A stretch of DNA of 64,000 nt, taken from assembly GCA_019753405.1 (NCBI GenBank), contig JAIKLF010000002.1, forward strand, positions 197,985 through 261,984, given 5' to 3'. Origin of the DNA: Murdochiella sp. Marseille-P8839 (lineage in GTDB: Bacteria; Bacillota; Clostridia; Tissierellales; Peptoniphilaceae). The position numbers and the translations under genes are program-made. The notes under the pieces were generated by a model. That model was not told where the DNA came from. It was given only the letters and a program-made list of their open reading frames with translations, and searched no databases. This document shows, piece by piece, positions 42,237 through 53,161 of this stretch (the stretch's first letter is position 1; each line of letters opens with the position of its first letter).

Positions 42237-43192
42237 AGACGATTGGCATACTCACGTCGGGCGGCGATGCGCCGGGCATGAATGCGGCGATTCGTGCCGT
42301 GGCACGTACCGCTTTTGATGCCGGCCTGCGCGTCAAAGGCATTCGCTACGGTTATGACGGATTGATGAGCGGAGATATTTATGAAATGAATGTTTCCAGC
42401 GTTGCCGATATTATTCAAAAAGGCGGAACGATTTTAGGTTCCGCGCGTTCCGAAGAATTTCAAACGCCGGAAGGACAGGACAAAGCCGTGCGCATTCTGC
42501 AGCAATTCGGCGTCGACGGTCTGGTGGTCATCGGCGGAGACGGCTCATTTCAGGGTGCGGCACAATTGCATCAGCGCGGTATTCGCACGGTAGGTATTCC
42601 GGGAACCATTGACAATGACCTGGGGTATACCGACTATACCATCGGGTTTCATACGGCCGTCGAGACGGTTATTGAATCCATCGGTAAATTGCGCGACACA
42701 TCCAACTCGCACGGTCGTGCCAACATCATTGAAGTGATGGGACGTCATTGCGGTGATATCGCTCTCTATGCGGGTCTTGCCGGCGGAGCGGAAACCATCA
42801 TCGTGCCGGAACACGCCTTTTCCATGCAGGAAATTACCGATCGTATTATTCGTGGGCGAAAGCGCGGAAAACGCCATCACATTATCGTTTTTGCCGAGGG
42901 AACGGGCGAACCCTACAATATGCGAAAAGAGATTGAAGCGAAAACCGGTGTGGAAACCAAACTCACCATTTTGGGCCACGTGCAGCGCGGCGGAAGCCCA
43001 AGTTTTACCGACGCGAAATTAGGCTGTGTCATGGGCTATCGCGCCGTGAAAGAATTGTTGGCCGGATCCAGTTCCGTTGCCGTCGGCGTACGCGGAGAAG
43101 AAATCTTCACCATGCCGATTTTGGAAGCCGTTGCGGTGAAACACACCTTTAATCAGGAATTGTACGAAATGGCGCAAGTGCTGTCCAGCTGA
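42233..43192 (+). CDS. pfkA: ATP-dependent 6-phosphofructokinase
   Basis: 319-residue PfkA that phosphorylates fructose 6-phosphate, the committed step of glycolysis. Motifs: ILTSGGDAPGMNAAIRAVAR (ATP), GGTILGSARSEEF, VVIGGDGSFQGAAQLHQRG, the catalytic Asp in PGTIDNDLGYTDYTIGFHTA, IEVMGRHCGDIALYAGLA and LGHVQRGGSPSFTDA. Gly-rich GGDGS indicates ATP rather than pyrophosphate use. It overlaps dnaE by 4 bases and is followed after 11 bases by pyk. Confidence 0.97.
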   Translation: MKTIGILTSGGDAPGMNAAIRAVARTAFDAGLRVKGIRYGYDGLMSGDIYEMNVSSVADIIQKGGTILGSARSEEFQTPEGQDKAVRILQQFGVDGLVVIGGDGSFQGAAQLHQRGIRTVGIPGTIDNDLGYTDYTIGFHTAVETVIESIGKLRDTSNSHGRANIIEVMGRHCGDIALYAGLAGGAETIIVPEHAFSMQEITDRIIRGRKRGKRHHIIVFAEGTGEPYNMRKEIEAKTGVETKLTILGHVQRGGSPSFTDAKLGCVMGYRAVKELLAGSSSVAVGVRGEEIFTMPILEAVAVKHTFNQELYEMAQVLSS

Positions 43193-43203
43193 AAGGAGTG
43201 CCG

Positions 43204-44964
43204 ATGAAGCGAACAAAAATTGTCTGTACCATAGGTCCCGCTTCGGAAGAGGCGAACTGCTTAAAAGCGTTGGTCAAAGAAGGAATGAATGTTGCGCGCC
43301 TGAATTTCTCACATGGCACGCATGAGGAACAGAAACGAAAACTGGAAACGTTGCATCGGGTGCGTGAGGAATTGCACGTGCCGCTTGCCATCGCTTTGGA
43401 CACCAAGGGGCCGGAAATTCGTATCGGGACGTTTGAGAATGACGAAGCGATCGAACTTTCGACCGGCGATGCGTTTACGCTCACTACGCGGAACGTGGTG
43501 GGAACCAAGGAAATCGTACATATCTCCTATGCCGGTCTTCCGGAGGACGTCGCACCGGGAACGCGCATTCTCATTGACGACGGTCTGGTCGAACTGGAAG
43601 TGCTTTCCGTGGAGAACGGCACGGAAATTCATTGTAAAGCCAACAATAACGGCGTACTTTCCAACCGTAAAGGTGTAAATGTGCCGGCGACGGATATTCA
43701 GCTTCCGGCATTGACGGATACGGATTGTGACGACATTCTGTTCGGTTTGCAGGAAGGCATCGAAATCATTTTCGCCTCCTTTATTCGCTCCGCGAAAGAT
43801 ATTTTAGCCATCCGAGCGCTTTGTGAAGAACATGGCGGCGAAAAGGTGCTCATTTTTGCCAAAATTGAGTCCCAACAGGGTGTGAACAATCTGGACGATA
43901 TTTTGCATGTTGCCGACGGCATTATGGTTGCGCGCGGCGATCTGGGCGTTGAAATTCCCACGGAACGCGTGCCGCTGGTCCAAAAACAGATCATCCGTAA
44001 AGCCAATTTAGCCGGCAAGCCGGTCATTACCGCTACGCAAATGCTGGACTCCATGCAGCGCAATCCCCGTCCGACGCGTGCGGAAGTCAACGATGTCGCC
44101 AATGCGATTTTAGACGGCTCGGATGCGGTCATGCTTTCCGGAGAAACGGCTGCGGGAAAATATCCGATGGAAGCGGTGCGTCAGATGCGCGTTATTGCCG
44201 AAACGACGGAAAAATCACCGGATTTTCTGCGTACCATTGAAGATCGAGATATGTGGGTGAGTATTGATGTCTCGAGCGCCATCTCCCGTTCCACATGCAT
44301 TATTGCGCAACAGATCCAACTTGCCGCGATTGTGGCTTCGACGGCCAGCGGATTTACCGCTCGTCAGATCTCTCGGTACCGCCCCGTGACACCCATTATC
44401 GCGGTAACGCCGGACGAGTCGGTTTATCACCAATTAGCATTAGTTTGGGGCGTTTCCCCGGTGCTTTCCACCGTATCCAAAGAAACGGATGAACTTATTG
44501 AACGTTCGATTATGGCGGCACTTTCCACGGGCATATGTCATCAGGGGGATCAAATCGTGCTCACTGCCGGCATTCCCGTCGGTCGAGGCGCGTCCACGAA
44601 CTTCATCAAAGTGCATACGATTGGCGATATTGTTGTTTCCGGCACCGGCATCGGTACGGGTATTGTCTCTGGCAACGTCGTTCATGGCTCAACGGTGGAC
44701 GAAATCAAGAATTCTTTTGTTCCAGGTAGCGTCCTTGTTTGCCGAACGACCGGAACGGATATGATTGCATACATTGAAAAAGCAGGCGCCGTCGTTGTGG
44801 AAGAAGGCGGACTGACGTCCAATGCGGCCATTCTCGGCAGGCATTACAACATTCCGACCATTGTGGGCGCGACGGACGCTTATGCACTGTTGGAAGAAGG
44901 TGAAGAAGTTACGGTCGATGCTTCGACCGGGGTGGTATATAAGGGGATTCAGGCGTTCGCTTAG
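43204..44964 (+). CDS. pyk: Pyruvate kinase with C-terminal PEP-utilizer-like domain
   Basis: 586-residue pyruvate kinase making ATP from phosphoenolpyruvate. The barrel shows RTKIVCTIGPASEE, NVARLNFSHGTHEE, ALDTKGPEIRIG, ILIDDGLVELEV, FAKIESQQGVNNLDDIL, GIMVARGDLGVEIPTERVPL, ITATQMLDSMQRNPRPTRAE and SDAVMLSGETAAGKYP. The last 110 residues are the extra domain seen in Bacillus-type enzymes (SFVPGSVLVCRTTGTDMIAY, VVEEGGLTSNAAILGR, PTIVGATDA). ATG 43204 is preferred to GTG 43198, which lies within the AAAGGAGTG site. Confidence 0.96.
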   Translation: MKRTKIVCTIGPASEEANCLKALVKEGMNVARLNFSHGTHEEQKRKLETLHRVREELHVPLAIALDTKGPEIRIGTFENDEAIELSTGDAFTLTTRNVVGTKEIVHISYAGLPEDVAPGTRILIDDGLVELEVLSVENGTEIHCKANNNGVLSNRKGVNVPATDIQLPALTDTDCDDILFGLQEGIEIIFASFIRSAKDILAIRALCEEHGGEKVLIFAKIESQQGVNNLDDILHVADGIMVARGDLGVEIPTERVPLVQKQIIRKANLAGKPVITATQMLDSMQRNPRPTRAEVNDVANAILDGSDAVMLSGETAAGKYPMEAVRQMRVIAETTEKSPDFLRTIEDRDMWVSIDVSSAISRSTCIIAQQIQLAAIVASTASGFTARQISRYRPVTPIIAVTPDESVYHQLALVWGVSPVLSTVSKETDELIERSIMAALSTGICHQGDQIVLTAGIPVGRGASTNFIKVHTIGDIVVSGTGIGTGIVSGNVVHGSTVDEIKNSFVPGSVLVCRTTGTDMIAYIEKAGAVVVEEGGLTSNAAILGRHYNIPTIVGATDAYALLEEGEEVTVDASTGVVYKGIQAFA

Positions 44965-44988
44965 GAAAAAGAAAACGAGGGAGAAAGA

Positions 44989-45708
44989 ATGACGAAGTTT
45001 ATTACGGAAGAATCGTTTTGGACGCTGTTTCCGGAAGCAGAAATCGGTGTTGTGGTCTTGGAGAATGTGAAGAATACGGATGCGGTCTATACCGAACATC
45101 CGGAATTGAAAGAAGAGTTGCAAAAAGCCAACCAAAAGGCTTTACAGTGGTTGGACACTACGCCCATTAGTCAAAGCAAAGTGATTGCGGTCTGGCGCGA
45201 GGCCTTTCAAAAATTCAAAAAGAAAAAAGGCAATCGCTCTTCAATTGAAGCGCTGCTTACCCGTGTTCACAAAGGAAATGAGATATCCTGCATCAATCCA
45301 CTTGTAGACATTTATAATATGGCATCCCTTACCTATGCACTGCCGGTCGGTGGCGAAGACATAGACTGTTTCGTGGGAGATTTGCGCCTGACGGTCTCTG
45401 AAAATGGAGGCGATGCTTTTCTCGCGCTGGGGGATGCAGAGAACAATCCCACGTTGCCCGGCGAACTGTGCTACCTGGATGATGCCGGAGCGGTCTGCCG
45501 TTGCTGGAATTGGCGTGATGGTCAGCGCACCATGCTTACGGAAAACACGAAGAAGGCATTTTTGATCGTAGAAAGCGTTGATCCGACACGCCATGCCGAT
45601 TTACTTGCCATTCTTGATCGACTGGCCGAAGACGGGAAGCGTTATTTGGGCGCGGAAGTAGCGGTAAAGACGGTTCTTACGGCGGAGAACAGAGAAGTAG
45701 AAATTTAG
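44989..45708 (+). CDS. B3/B4 tRNA-binding domain protein (PheT B3/4-like)
   Basis: 239-residue stand-alone version of the B3/B4 domain of phenylalanyl-tRNA synthetase beta chain. The hallmark stretch is SIEALLTRVHKGNEISCINP followed by LVDIYNMASLTYALPVGGED and LAILDRLAEDGKRYLG. In PheT this domain edits mischarged Tyr-tRNA; free-standing bacterial proteins may edit or bind tRNA, but their role is not established to my knowledge. An AGGGAGAAAG site precedes ATG 44989, 24 bases after pyk. Its stop overlaps the convergent tdk stop by 4 bases. Confidence 0.85.
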   Translation: MTKFITEESFWTLFPEAEIGVVVLENVKNTDAVYTEHPELKEELQKANQKALQWLDTTPISQSKVIAVWREAFQKFKKKKGNRSSIEALLTRVHKGNEISCINPLVDIYNMASLTYALPVGGEDIDCFVGDLRLTVSENGGDAFLALGDAENNPTLPGELCYLDDAGAVCRCWNWRDGQRTMLTENTKKAFLIVESVDPTRHADLLAILDRLAEDGKRYLGAEVAVKTVLTAENREVEI

Positions 45709-46328
45709 AGAAGATCCGCATCCAGACTTGCTAAAGGCACTTCACCCAGTTTTCTTCGTTCCGCCAAAAAGCATTGTCCACAGACGGCCTCGTATTCGAT
45801 GGTGGCGCTGTTGTCGATGCACACCTGGTTACCTTCAAAAACGGTTTGGCCGTTCACCCGGCGGATGTTCATGATGGCTTTGCGCCCGCAATGACAGATG
45901 GTTTTGAGCTCTTCTAAGGAATGGGCAAGCTCCAAGAGACGCTGACTGCCCGGGAAGCCTTCTCCGCGAAAATCGGTGCGCAGGCCATAGCAGATGCAGG
46001 GGATATCGGCATCCATTACGGCGACAAAAAGCTGTTCGACATGTTGCCGAGTAAGAAATTGCGCTTCATCGACCAAGATACAGTCGATGGGGCGCTTTTT
46101 ACTTTCTTCCTGCACCAGCACGCGACAATCCGTATCTTCTGTTATGGTGCGATCAACGCGCCGTCGAACACCGAGACGGCTGACAATTTCATCCTCGCCT
46201 TTGGTATCCACGCCCGGCTTCAGCAACAGGACATGCATCCCGCGTTCTTCATAGTTGTAGGCAACCTGCAAAAGCAGTGTCGATTTACCGGAATTCATTG
46301 CGCCGTAGCGAAAATACAGTTTAGCCAT
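45705..46328 (-). CDS. tdk: Thymidine kinase
   Basis: 207-residue type II thymidine kinase of nucleotide salvage. The P-loop is YGAMNSGKSTLLLQ, followed by LLKPGVDTKGEDEIVSRLG, the Walker B/DEAQ strand CILVDEAQFLTRQHVEQL and YGLRTDFRGEGFPGSQRLLE. Zinc Cys residues are in CHCGRKAIMN and VCGQCFLAER, with YEAVCGQCF as usual. The start is set at ATG 46328, after AAAAGGGGAC; the frame extends 12 codons further upstream without a site. Confidence 0.95.
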   Translation of the reverse strand: MAKLYFRYGAMNSGKSTLLLQVAYNYEERGMHVLLLKPGVDTKGEDEIVSRLGVRRRVDRTITEDTDCRVLVQEESKKRPIDCILVDEAQFLTRQHVEQLFVAVMDADIPCICYGLRTDFRGEGFPGSQRLLELAHSLEELKTICHCGRKAIMNIRRVNGQTVFEGNQVCIDNSATIEYEAVCGQCFLAERRKLGEVPLASLDADLL

Positions 46329-46402
46329 ACGTCCCCTTTTCTCTCTCCTCTGCACGAACTCCATATACTATAACATGTTGCATAGAAAATACGCGCGGAT
46401 TC

Positions 46403-46430
46403 ACCGGAAAGGTCACGAGACCTTTCCGGT
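46403..46430. promoter_or_regulatory. Perfect 12-bp inverted repeat between divergent tdk and ctpA
   Basis: ACCGGAAAGGTC-acga-GACCTTTCCGGT. It lies between the two divergent promoters: an extended -10 TGtTATAAT for ctpA at 46448-46456, and TGtTATAGT on the minus strand at 46376-46368 for tdk. There is no T-run and no upstream gene needing termination on either strand. Confidence 0.55.
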
Positions 46431-46447
46431 ATGGTATTGGCGTTCCG

Positions 46448-46456
46448 TGTTATAAT
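46448..46456 (+). promoter_or_regulatory. Extended -10 promoter of ctpA-uvrB-uvrA
   Basis: TGTTATAAT, a perfect TATAAT with the TGn extension and no good -35 box, 33 bases before the ctpA start. Confidence 0.55.
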
Positions 46457-46489
46457 GAACGGGACAGTTTCAGAGAAAAGGAGACGACG

Positions 46490-47695
46490 ATGAAAAAATT
46501 TGGGAAAACCATACTGCTGTTGCTCCTCCTGGTTTCGGTTGGCAGCGGCGGATTTATTTTGGGTCACAATATGGAAGGCTATCCGGTCGGTACGGCATCG
46601 GCCGACTGGGAAACCGATCAGCGCATCATGAAAAACTTGGACATGTATCGCAAAGCCATCCAGAGCGATTATCTCTTTTCCTATAAGCCGGAAGATCTCG
46701 AAACCGGTATTTATAAGGGCCTGTTTTGGGGACTGAACGATCCCTATTCGGAATATTATACGCCGGAAGAATACCAGCGCCTGATGGAGGACACCAGCGG
46801 AAAATTTGCCGGCGTCGGCCTGGTTATTACTGCAGGCGACGACAATTTGATTACCGTGGTTTCCCCGATAGCCAATACACCGGCCGCACGCGCGGGTGTG
46901 AAGGCGGGAGATAAGATTATTGAAGTGGACGGCGTCACCTATACGGGACAGGATCTGCAGGAAGCTACGGATCAGATGCGCGGCGAGCCGCAAACACCGG
47001 TTGATTTGACGGTCCAACGTGTGATTCAGGGCAAAACGCAGACGTCGCATGTGCGCATCATTCGCGAAATGATAAAAGTGGATACGGTGATCAGCAAACT
47101 GCTGCCGGACAATATCGGCTATCTGCAATTAACCTCATTTGATGAAGAAACCGCCAGCGATTTTGAAAAGGCGTGGAAAGACCTCGAAAAACAGGGAGCG
47201 AAACGCTTCGTCATCGATTTGCGCAACAACCCTGGCGGTCTGTTGGACACTTGTGAAGACATTGCAGATCTTCTTCTGGGCAAAGCGACCATCGTCACGA
47301 CAGTGGACAACAAGGGCCACGAAGAGAAGAGCGAATCGGATGCGGAGCAATTTACAGAGCCCCTTGTTGTTCTCGCTAACGGCGGATCGGCTTCCGCCTC
47401 GGAAATTCTCCTGGGTGCCTTGCGGGACAATAAACGCGCCAAATCCATCGGGGAGACGACCTTCGGAAAAGGCATTGTGCAGCAAATTTATCCTCTTGGC
47501 GAAGACGGAAAAGATGGCGGATTTAAGCTGACCATGGCCGAATATCTTACACCAAACGGAGAAAAGATTCACGGCAAAGGTATCACACCGGATATTATCG
47601 TGAAAGCGCCGGAAGACGCGAAAGGCACCGGTCCGGACTTTTTGGAGGAGGACCCGCAGCTGAAGCGTGCGATTGAAGAAGTGAAGGGCTTATGA
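46490..47695 (+). CDS. ctpA: S41 family C-terminal processing peptidase with PDZ domain
   Basis: 401-residue membrane-anchored serine protease facing outside the cell. An N-terminal hydrophobic segment ([20 protein letters not shown]) serves as signal anchor. Helical linker ([20 protein letters not shown]) precedes the PDZ domain ([36 protein letters not shown]) and the S41 core: [16 protein letters not shown], catalytic Ser in [20 protein letters not shown] and Lys in [16 protein letters not shown]. CtpA-type enzymes degrade or mature secreted proteins. AAAAGGAG precedes ATG 46490. It overlaps uvrB by 4 bases, an arrangement common in clostridia. Confidence 0.94.
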   Translation: MKKFGKTILLLLLLVSVGSGGFILGHNMEGYPVGTASADWETDQRIMKNLDMYRKAIQSDYLFSYKPEDLETGIYKGLFWGLNDPYSEYYTPEEYQRLMEDTSGKFAGVGLVITAGDDNLITVVSPIANTPAARAGVKAGDKIIEVDGVTYTGQDLQEATDQMRGEPQTPVDLTVQRVIQGKTQTSHVRIIREMIKVDTVISKLLPDNIGYLQLTSFDEETASDFEKAWKDLEKQGAKRFVIDLRNNPGGLLDTCEDIADLLLGKATIVTTVDNKGHEEKSESDAEQFTEPLVVLANGGSASASEILLGALRDNKRAKSIGETTFGKGIVQQIYPLGEDGKDGGFKLTMAEYLTPNGEKIHGKGITPDIIVKAPEDAKGTGPDFLEEDPQLKRAIEEVKGL

Positions 47696-49686
47696 GCGGT
47701 TTTCAGCTTGAATCCAAGTTTCAACCGACAGGCGACCAACCACAGGCCATAGAAACGCTGGTGGAAGGAGTACGCCGCGGAGACCGTTACCAGACCTTAC
47801 GCGGGGTAACCGGATCGGGCAAGACGTTTACGATGGCGAATATCATTCAGGCCGTTCAACGTCCGACACTGGTGCTCGCGCACAATAAAACATTGGCTTC
47901 GCAGCTCTGTTCGGAGCTGCGGAGCTTCTTCCCAAACAATGCGGTGGAGTATTTTGTTAGCTATTACGATTATTATCAGCCGGAAGCCTATGTGGCCGCG
48001 ACGGATACCTACATTGCCAAAGACTCTTCCGTGAACGATGAAATTGATAAATTGCGCCATTCGGCCACGATGTCTCTCTTTGAACGACGAGATGTGATCA
48101 TCGTGGCCTCGGTGTCGTGCATTTACGGTCTTGGCGATCCGGAAGACTATCTGGAACTGACCGTTTCCGTGCGTCCGGGCATGACCATGGACCGCGACGA
48201 TTTCCTGCGCAAACTCGTCTCTATTCAATATGTGCGCAATGATGTGGCCTTTCAGCGCGGAACCTTTCGGGTACGCGGCGATGTCGTGGATATTTTTCCG
48301 GTATCTTCCGATGAAGAGGCCATCCGGGTCGAGTTTTTCGGGGATGAGATTGACCGTATTTTGGAGATTAATTCTTTAACGGGAGAAATTTTGCGTGGCC
48401 GAAGTTATTACATGATCTATCCGGCAAGCCACTATGCAACGACGAAAGAAAAACTCAAACGCGCCATTGTGCGCATTGAAGAGGAACTGCAACAGCGTCT
48501 GAGCGTTTTGCAAAGCGAAAACAAGCTGGTAGAAGCGCAGCGACTCGAACAGCGCACACTCTACGACTTGGAAATGTTGACGGAAGTCGGCTTCTGTTCC
48601 GGTATTGAAAACTATTCCGCGCCCATGAGCGGTCGACCGCCGGGATCTCGGCCGTATACCCTCATTGATTATTTTCCGAAGGATTTTCTTCTCATGGTGG
48701 ATGAAAGTCACCAGACGATTCCGCAAGTGCGCGGGATGTACAATGGCGACCGCGCGCGCAAGCAAAACTTGGTGGATTACGGTTTCCGTTTGCCTTCGGC
48801 ATTGGATAACCGTCCCCTTAAATTTGATGAGTTTGAAGCGTTGGTTCCGCAAGCGATTTTCATGTCCGCCACGCCGGGACCGTATGAAAACGAACACGCG
48901 ACACAGACGGTCGACCAGATTATCCGGCCGACAGGACTGCTGGATCCGCTGGTAGAAGTGCGACCGACGAAGCACCAGATTGACGATTTGATGGCGGAGA
49001 TCCAAAAAACCACCGAACGCGGGGAGCGCACCTTGATTACTACGCTGACCAAGAAGATGGCCGAAGACTTGACCAAGTACCTCGAAGAAGCGAAAGTGAA
49101 GGCCATTTATCTGCATTCCGATGTCGAGACGCTCAAGCGCATGGAAATTCTGCGTGAATTGCGCCTGGGAACCTATGACGTGCTCATCGGTATCAACCTC
49201 CTTCGTGAGGGACTGGATTTGCCGGAAGTATCCCTGATTGCCATTCTGGATGCGGACAAAGAGGGGTTCTTGCGTTCCGAGACGTCGCTCATTCAGACCA
49301 TCGGCCGTGCAGCACGAAATGTCAACGGCCACGTCATTCTTTACGGTGACCAAATAACGGATTCCATGGCGGCTGCGATGGAAGAAACCAAGCGTCGCCG
49401 TGCCATACAGCAGGCCTACAATGAGGAACATGGCATCATTCCTACGACCATCCAAAAAGAAATTCATGCCCGTATCTCCACCGAAATTGCTGCAGAAGAG
49501 CTTAAAGAGTATCAGGGCGAGTTGCCGACCGAAGAAAAAGAAAGCTATTCGCGTGAAGATCTGACAAAAATGATCACCACGATGGATGTGGAGATGCGTC
49601 GTGCTGCGGAAGAATTGGATTTCGAACGCGCAGCACGCCTGCGCGATGCGATTCGTGCAATGAAGCGCGAATATGGCCTTTCCTAA
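47692..49686 (+). CDS. uvrB: Excinuclease ABC subunit B
   Basis: 664-residue UvrB, the damage-verifying helicase of nucleotide excision repair. Features: Walker [16 protein letters not shown], the beta-hairpin [38 protein letters not shown] (motif II), [50 protein letters not shown] and the C-terminal UVR domain ([20 protein letters not shown]) that binds UvrC. It is coupled to ctpA upstream and uvrA follows after 24 bases. Confidence 0.97.
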   Translation: MSGFQLESKFQPTGDQPQAIETLVEGVRRGDRYQTLRGVTGSGKTFTMANIIQAVQRPTLVLAHNKTLASQLCSELRSFFPNNAVEYFVSYYDYYQPEAYVAATDTYIAKDSSVNDEIDKLRHSATMSLFERRDVIIVASVSCIYGLGDPEDYLELTVSVRPGMTMDRDDFLRKLVSIQYVRNDVAFQRGTFRVRGDVVDIFPVSSDEEAIRVEFFGDEIDRILEINSLTGEILRGRSYYMIYPASHYATTKEKLKRAIVRIEEELQQRLSVLQSENKLVEAQRLEQRTLYDLEMLTEVGFCSGIENYSAPMSGRPPGSRPYTLIDYFPKDFLLMVDESHQTIPQVRGMYNGDRARKQNLVDYGFRLPSALDNRPLKFDEFEALVPQAIFMSATPGPYENEHATQTVDQIIRPTGLLDPLVEVRPTKHQIDDLMAEIQKTTERGERTLITTLTKKMAEDLTKYLEEAKVKAIYLHSDVETLKRMEILRELRLGTYDVLIGINLLREGLDLPEVSLIAILDADKEGFLRSETSLIQTIGRAARNVNGHVILYGDQITDSMAAAMEETKRRRAIQQAYNEEHGIIPTTIQKEIHARISTEIAAEELKEYQGELPTEEKESYSREDLTKMITTMDVEMRRAAEELDFERAARLRDAIRAMKREYGLS

Positions 49687-49710
49687 GCGAATGCCATAGA
49701 AAGGACAACC

Positions 49711-52548
49711 ATGACTCTCGAGAATATCGTCATACGCGGTGCGCGCGTCAACAATTTGAAAAACCTGGACTTGACGCTGCCGCGAAATAAACTGATTGTA
49801 ATGACCGGGCTTTCAGGTTCCGGAAAAAGCTCGTTAGCCTTTGATACGATTTATGCTGAGGGACAGCGCCGCTATGTGGAGAGTCTTTCCAGCTATGCGC
49901 GCATGTTTCTTGGCCAGATGGATAAACCGGATGTGGATCTCGTGGAAGGGCTGTCACCGGCCATTTCTATCGACCAGAAAACGACCAACCGCAACCCCCG
50001 CTCCACCGTGGGCACGGTGACGGAAATTCATGACTATTTGCGCCTTCTTTACGCCAAAGTGGGCAAGGCGATCTGTCCGGTATGCGGCGAGCCCATTCGC
50101 GCCATGGCGGTGGATCAGATCGTCGAAGAAGTGATGGCGTTTCCCGAAAAAACGCGCTTTCTGGTGTTGTCGCCTGTGGTACGCGATAAAAAAGGTCGGC
50201 ATGATAAGATCTTCACCAACTTGGAGCGCCAGGGCTTTACTCGCGTGCTGGTGGATGGAGAAATGTATAATCTCGGCACACAGCCGGAATTGGATAAAAA
50301 CACCAAGCATTCCATCGCGATTGTCGTGGATCGTCTGGTGCGTCGCGACGGGATGCGCTCGCGGCTTGCCATGTCCATAGAAACAGCGCTGAAACAGGCA
50401 AACGGCAGCTGCGCCATTCAGGTTGTGGACGGAGAACTGCACCGCTATTCCTCGAAACTCGCCTGTCCCAATGGACACATGGTTATCGAAGAAATTGAGC
50501 CGCGCCTGCTTTCCTTTAACAGTCCCCAGGGAGCCTGTCCCGATTGCAACGGTATCGGCTTTCATATTGCCGTGGATGCCAAACTCTGCATTCCCAATCC
50601 CGATCTTTCCATCGATGAGGGGGCGATTGCACCGTTTGCGACTTCTGCGAAGGGCACATACTATTACGAGATGATTCACGCGCTCTGTGCACTTTATGAT
50701 TGGCCGACGGATCGGCCCATCGGCGAGGCTCCAAAAAAAGTCACCGATGCCATCCTTTATGGCACAAAGGGGAAAAAGCTGCGTTTCCGTTTTGACTCGC
50801 ATTTTTCCGGCCAAAAAACCTATTATGATGCCTGGGAAGGCGTCATTCCCAATTTAACGCGCCGCTATCACCAGACCAATTCCGATTTTATGCAGCAGCG
50901 CATTCGCGAATACATGGCGGAAAACACCTGTGAAACCTGTCATGGGGACCGTCTTCGTCCGGAAGCATTGGCCATCCACATCGGCGGAAAGAACATTGCC
51001 GAATTTAACCGGATGTCCATTCATGAGGCGCTGACTTGGGTCGACACGCTCACCTTTTCGGAAGCGGAATCCATTATCGCGCGCCCGATTCTTAAGGAAG
51101 TGAAGGCTCGTCTCCAATTTCTGGTGGATGTCGGTCTCGACTATTTAACGCTGGACCGCTATGCGGCGACGCTTTCCGGCGGAGAGAGTCAGCGCATCCG
51201 TCTGGCCACGCAAATCGGTGCCGGACTGGTAGGTGTCGTCTATGTGTTGGATGAACCGTCCATCGGCCTGCACCAGCGCGATAACGATCGCTTGCTCGGC
51301 GCCTTAAAAAATCTGCGCGATCTGGGCAATACCTTAATTGTGGTGGAACACGATGAAGACACCATGCGCGCGGCCGACTGGATTGTGGATATCGGCCCCG
51401 GAGCCGGAATTCAGGGAGGTACTCTGGTCGCGGAAGGCACCTTTGATGACATCTGTGCCAATCCGAACTCCATCACGGGCGATTATCTTGCCCACCGCAA
51501 ATTTATTCCCGTGCCGGCAGAACGCCGTCAACCCACGGGATGGATGGAGGTATTGGGTTGTCAGGAAAACAACCTGAAAAACATCGATATCCGTTTGCCG
51601 TTGGGCGTCTTGACGTGCATTACGGGGGTGTCGGGCTCGGGCAAGAGCTCCTTTGTGGAAGGCATATTATACAAAGTGCTGGCCAATCGGTTGAATCAGG
51701 CGCATATGCGTCCGGGCGCCTATCGCAGCATTCGCGGTGAAAAGGCGTTGGATAAAGTCATTGAAATTGACCAGTCTCCCATCGGGCGCACGCCACGCTC
51801 CAATCCGGCAACGTATACGAAGGTTTTTGATCTCATTCGGGACGTTTTTGCGCAGACGAACGAAGCGAAAATTCGCGGCTTTGATAAGGGACGCTTTTCC
51901 TTCAACGTGAAGGGCGGACGTTGCGAGGCCTGTCGAGGGGATGGCACCATCAAGGTGGAGATGCACTTTCTTCCGGACGTCTACGTACCGTGTGAAGTCT
52001 GCCACGGACATCGGTACAACCACGAAACGCTGCAGGTGCACTACCGAGGCAAAACCATCTCCGACGTGCTGGAGATGACCATTGAAGAAGGACTGGAATT
52101 TTTCCGCAATCACAAGGGGATTGCCCGCAAGCTGCAAACGCTAGTGGACGTAGGCTTGGGATATCTCAAGATCGGTCAGCCGTCGACGGAGCTTTCGGGC
52201 GGTGAAGCCCAGCGTGTCAAATTGGCGGCGGAGTTGGGCAAAGTCTCCACAGGTAACACCATTTATATTTTGGATGAGCCCACCACAGGGCTGCACGTGG
52301 CGGATATCGATAAGCTCATCAAGGTCTTTACGCGCCTGATCGAGCAGGGAAATACCATTGTCGTCATTGAACACAATCTGGACGTCATCAAGGTTGCGGA
52401 TTATCTGGTTGACCTGGGCCCGGAAGGCGGAGACGGCGGTGGCCAAATTGTGGCGGAAGGTACGCCGGAAGAAGTCTGCCGTGTGAAAGCGTCTTATACC
52501 GGAAAATATCTGGCTCCGCTTCTGGAACGCGATCGGACGGAAAAATAG
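49711..52548 (+). CDS. uvrA: Excinuclease ABC subunit A
   Basis: 945-residue UvrA, the dimeric ATPase that finds bulky DNA lesions and loads UvrB. Two ABC cassettes are complete: Walker [18 protein letters not shown] and [17 protein letters not shown], signatures [18 protein letters not shown] and [17 protein letters not shown], and Walker [17 protein letters not shown] and [16 protein letters not shown]. Zinc fingers are [17 protein letters not shown] and [15 protein letters not shown]...[10 protein letters not shown]. Length and order are normal. AGAAAGGAC precedes the ATG. Confidence 0.97.
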   Translation: MTLENIVIRGARVNNLKNLDLTLPRNKLIVMTGLSGSGKSSLAFDTIYAEGQRRYVESLSSYARMFLGQMDKPDVDLVEGLSPAISIDQKTTNRNPRSTVGTVTEIHDYLRLLYAKVGKAICPVCGEPIRAMAVDQIVEEVMAFPEKTRFLVLSPVVRDKKGRHDKIFTNLERQGFTRVLVDGEMYNLGTQPELDKNTKHSIAIVVDRLVRRDGMRSRLAMSIETALKQANGSCAIQVVDGELHRYSSKLACPNGHMVIEEIEPRLLSFNSPQGACPDCNGIGFHIAVDAKLCIPNPDLSIDEGAIAPFATSAKGTYYYEMIHALCALYDWPTDRPIGEAPKKVTDAILYGTKGKKLRFRFDSHFSGQKTYYDAWEGVIPNLTRRYHQTNSDFMQQRIREYMAENTCETCHGDRLRPEALAIHIGGKNIAEFNRMSIHEALTWVDTLTFSEAESIIARPILKEVKARLQFLVDVGLDYLTLDRYAATLSGGESQRIRLATQIGAGLVGVVYVLDEPSIGLHQRDNDRLLGALKNLRDLGNTLIVVEHDEDTMRAADWIVDIGPGAGIQGGTLVAEGTFDDICANPNSITGDYLAHRKFIPVPAERRQPTGWMEVLGCQENNLKNIDIRLPLGVLTCITGVSGSGKSSFVEGILYKVLANRLNQAHMRPGAYRSIRGEKALDKVIEIDQSPIGRTPRSNPATYTKVFDLIRDVFAQTNEAKIRGFDKGRFSFNVKGGRCEACRGDGTIKVEMHFLPDVYVPCEVCHGHRYNHETLQVHYRGKTISDVLEMTIEEGLEFFRNHKGIARKLQTLVDVGLGYLKIGQPSTELSGGEAQRVKLAAELGKVSTGNTIYILDEPTTGLHVADIDKLIKVFTRLIEQGNTIVVIEHNLDVIKVADYLVDLGPEGGDGGGQIVAEGTPEEVCRVKASYTGKYLAPLLERDRTEK

Positions 52549-52561
52549 GGAAGGAACAAGA

Positions 52562-53161
52562 ATGCAGTTTTTGCGCCGTGCACAATTAAAAAAAGTGATG
52601 CGCGGTCCGAAGGGAAAAAAGCGTCCAATGGCGGTCGCCTGTTTTTCGCGTCGGGTGGTTGATCGGCATTATATGCGACGCGCTTTGCACTTGGCGTACC
52701 GGGCGGCAGAAATCGGCGAAGTGCCGATCGGTGCTGTTTTAGTTCGTCGCGGCGTCGTCGTGGCGGAAGGAATAAACCGCGTCGAACGGGATCACAACGG
52801 TCTTGCCCATGCGGAATTGCTTCTTTTGGAGGAGGCAGGGCGTCAATATGGAAGACGATTGACCAATATGACCCTCTACGTCACGCTGGAGCCGTGTGTC
52901 ATGTGTGCCGGCGCCATCCTTCATGCTCGGCTCGGTCGTCTCGTTTATGGTGCGGATGATCCGGAACGCGGCGGTTGCGGATCCCAGTTCGCTATTCCGC
53001 AACACACAAAAAATTTACATCACGTCATCCTTCGGAAAGGTATCCTAGCAGAGGAAGCGAAACAATTACTGCAGGATTTTTTTCAGGCGCGACGCGCCCA
53101 AGCGAAAGAGAGGAACGTCGATGGAAAACAGGGAGGACAGGGCACCCATGATGGAAAATAA
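52562..53161 (+). CDS. tadA: tRNA-specific adenosine deaminase
   Basis: 199-residue deaminase that converts A34 to inosine in tRNA-Arg(ACG). The zinc/catalytic motifs are LAHAELLLLEEAG (HAE) and TLEPCVMCAGAILHARLGRL (PCxxC), with ADDPERGGCGSQ after it. The body starts at about residue 39 (HYMRRALHLAYRAAEIGEVP); the preceding 38 basic residues (KKVMRGPKGKKRPM...) are longer than usual and could come from an early start, but GGAAGGAACAAG precedes ATG 52562. The 3' end overlaps the CPBP gene by 41 bases. It follows uvrA by 13 bases. Confidence 0.92.
   Translation: MQFLRRAQLKKVMRGPKGKKRPMAVACFSRRVVDRHYMRRALHLAYRAAEIGEVPIGAVLVRRGVVVAEGINRVERDHNGLAHAELLLLEEAGRQYGRRLTNMTLYVTLEPCVMCAGAILHARLGRLVYGADDPERGGCGSQFAIPQHTKNLHHVILRKGILAEEAKQLLQDFFQARRAQAKERNVDGKQGGQGTHDGK

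Noticed and set aside
48376..49467. A 363-codon open frame antisense to uvrB
   Set aside because: Shadow of the highly conserved uvrB frame; no start signal and no recognisable motifs.
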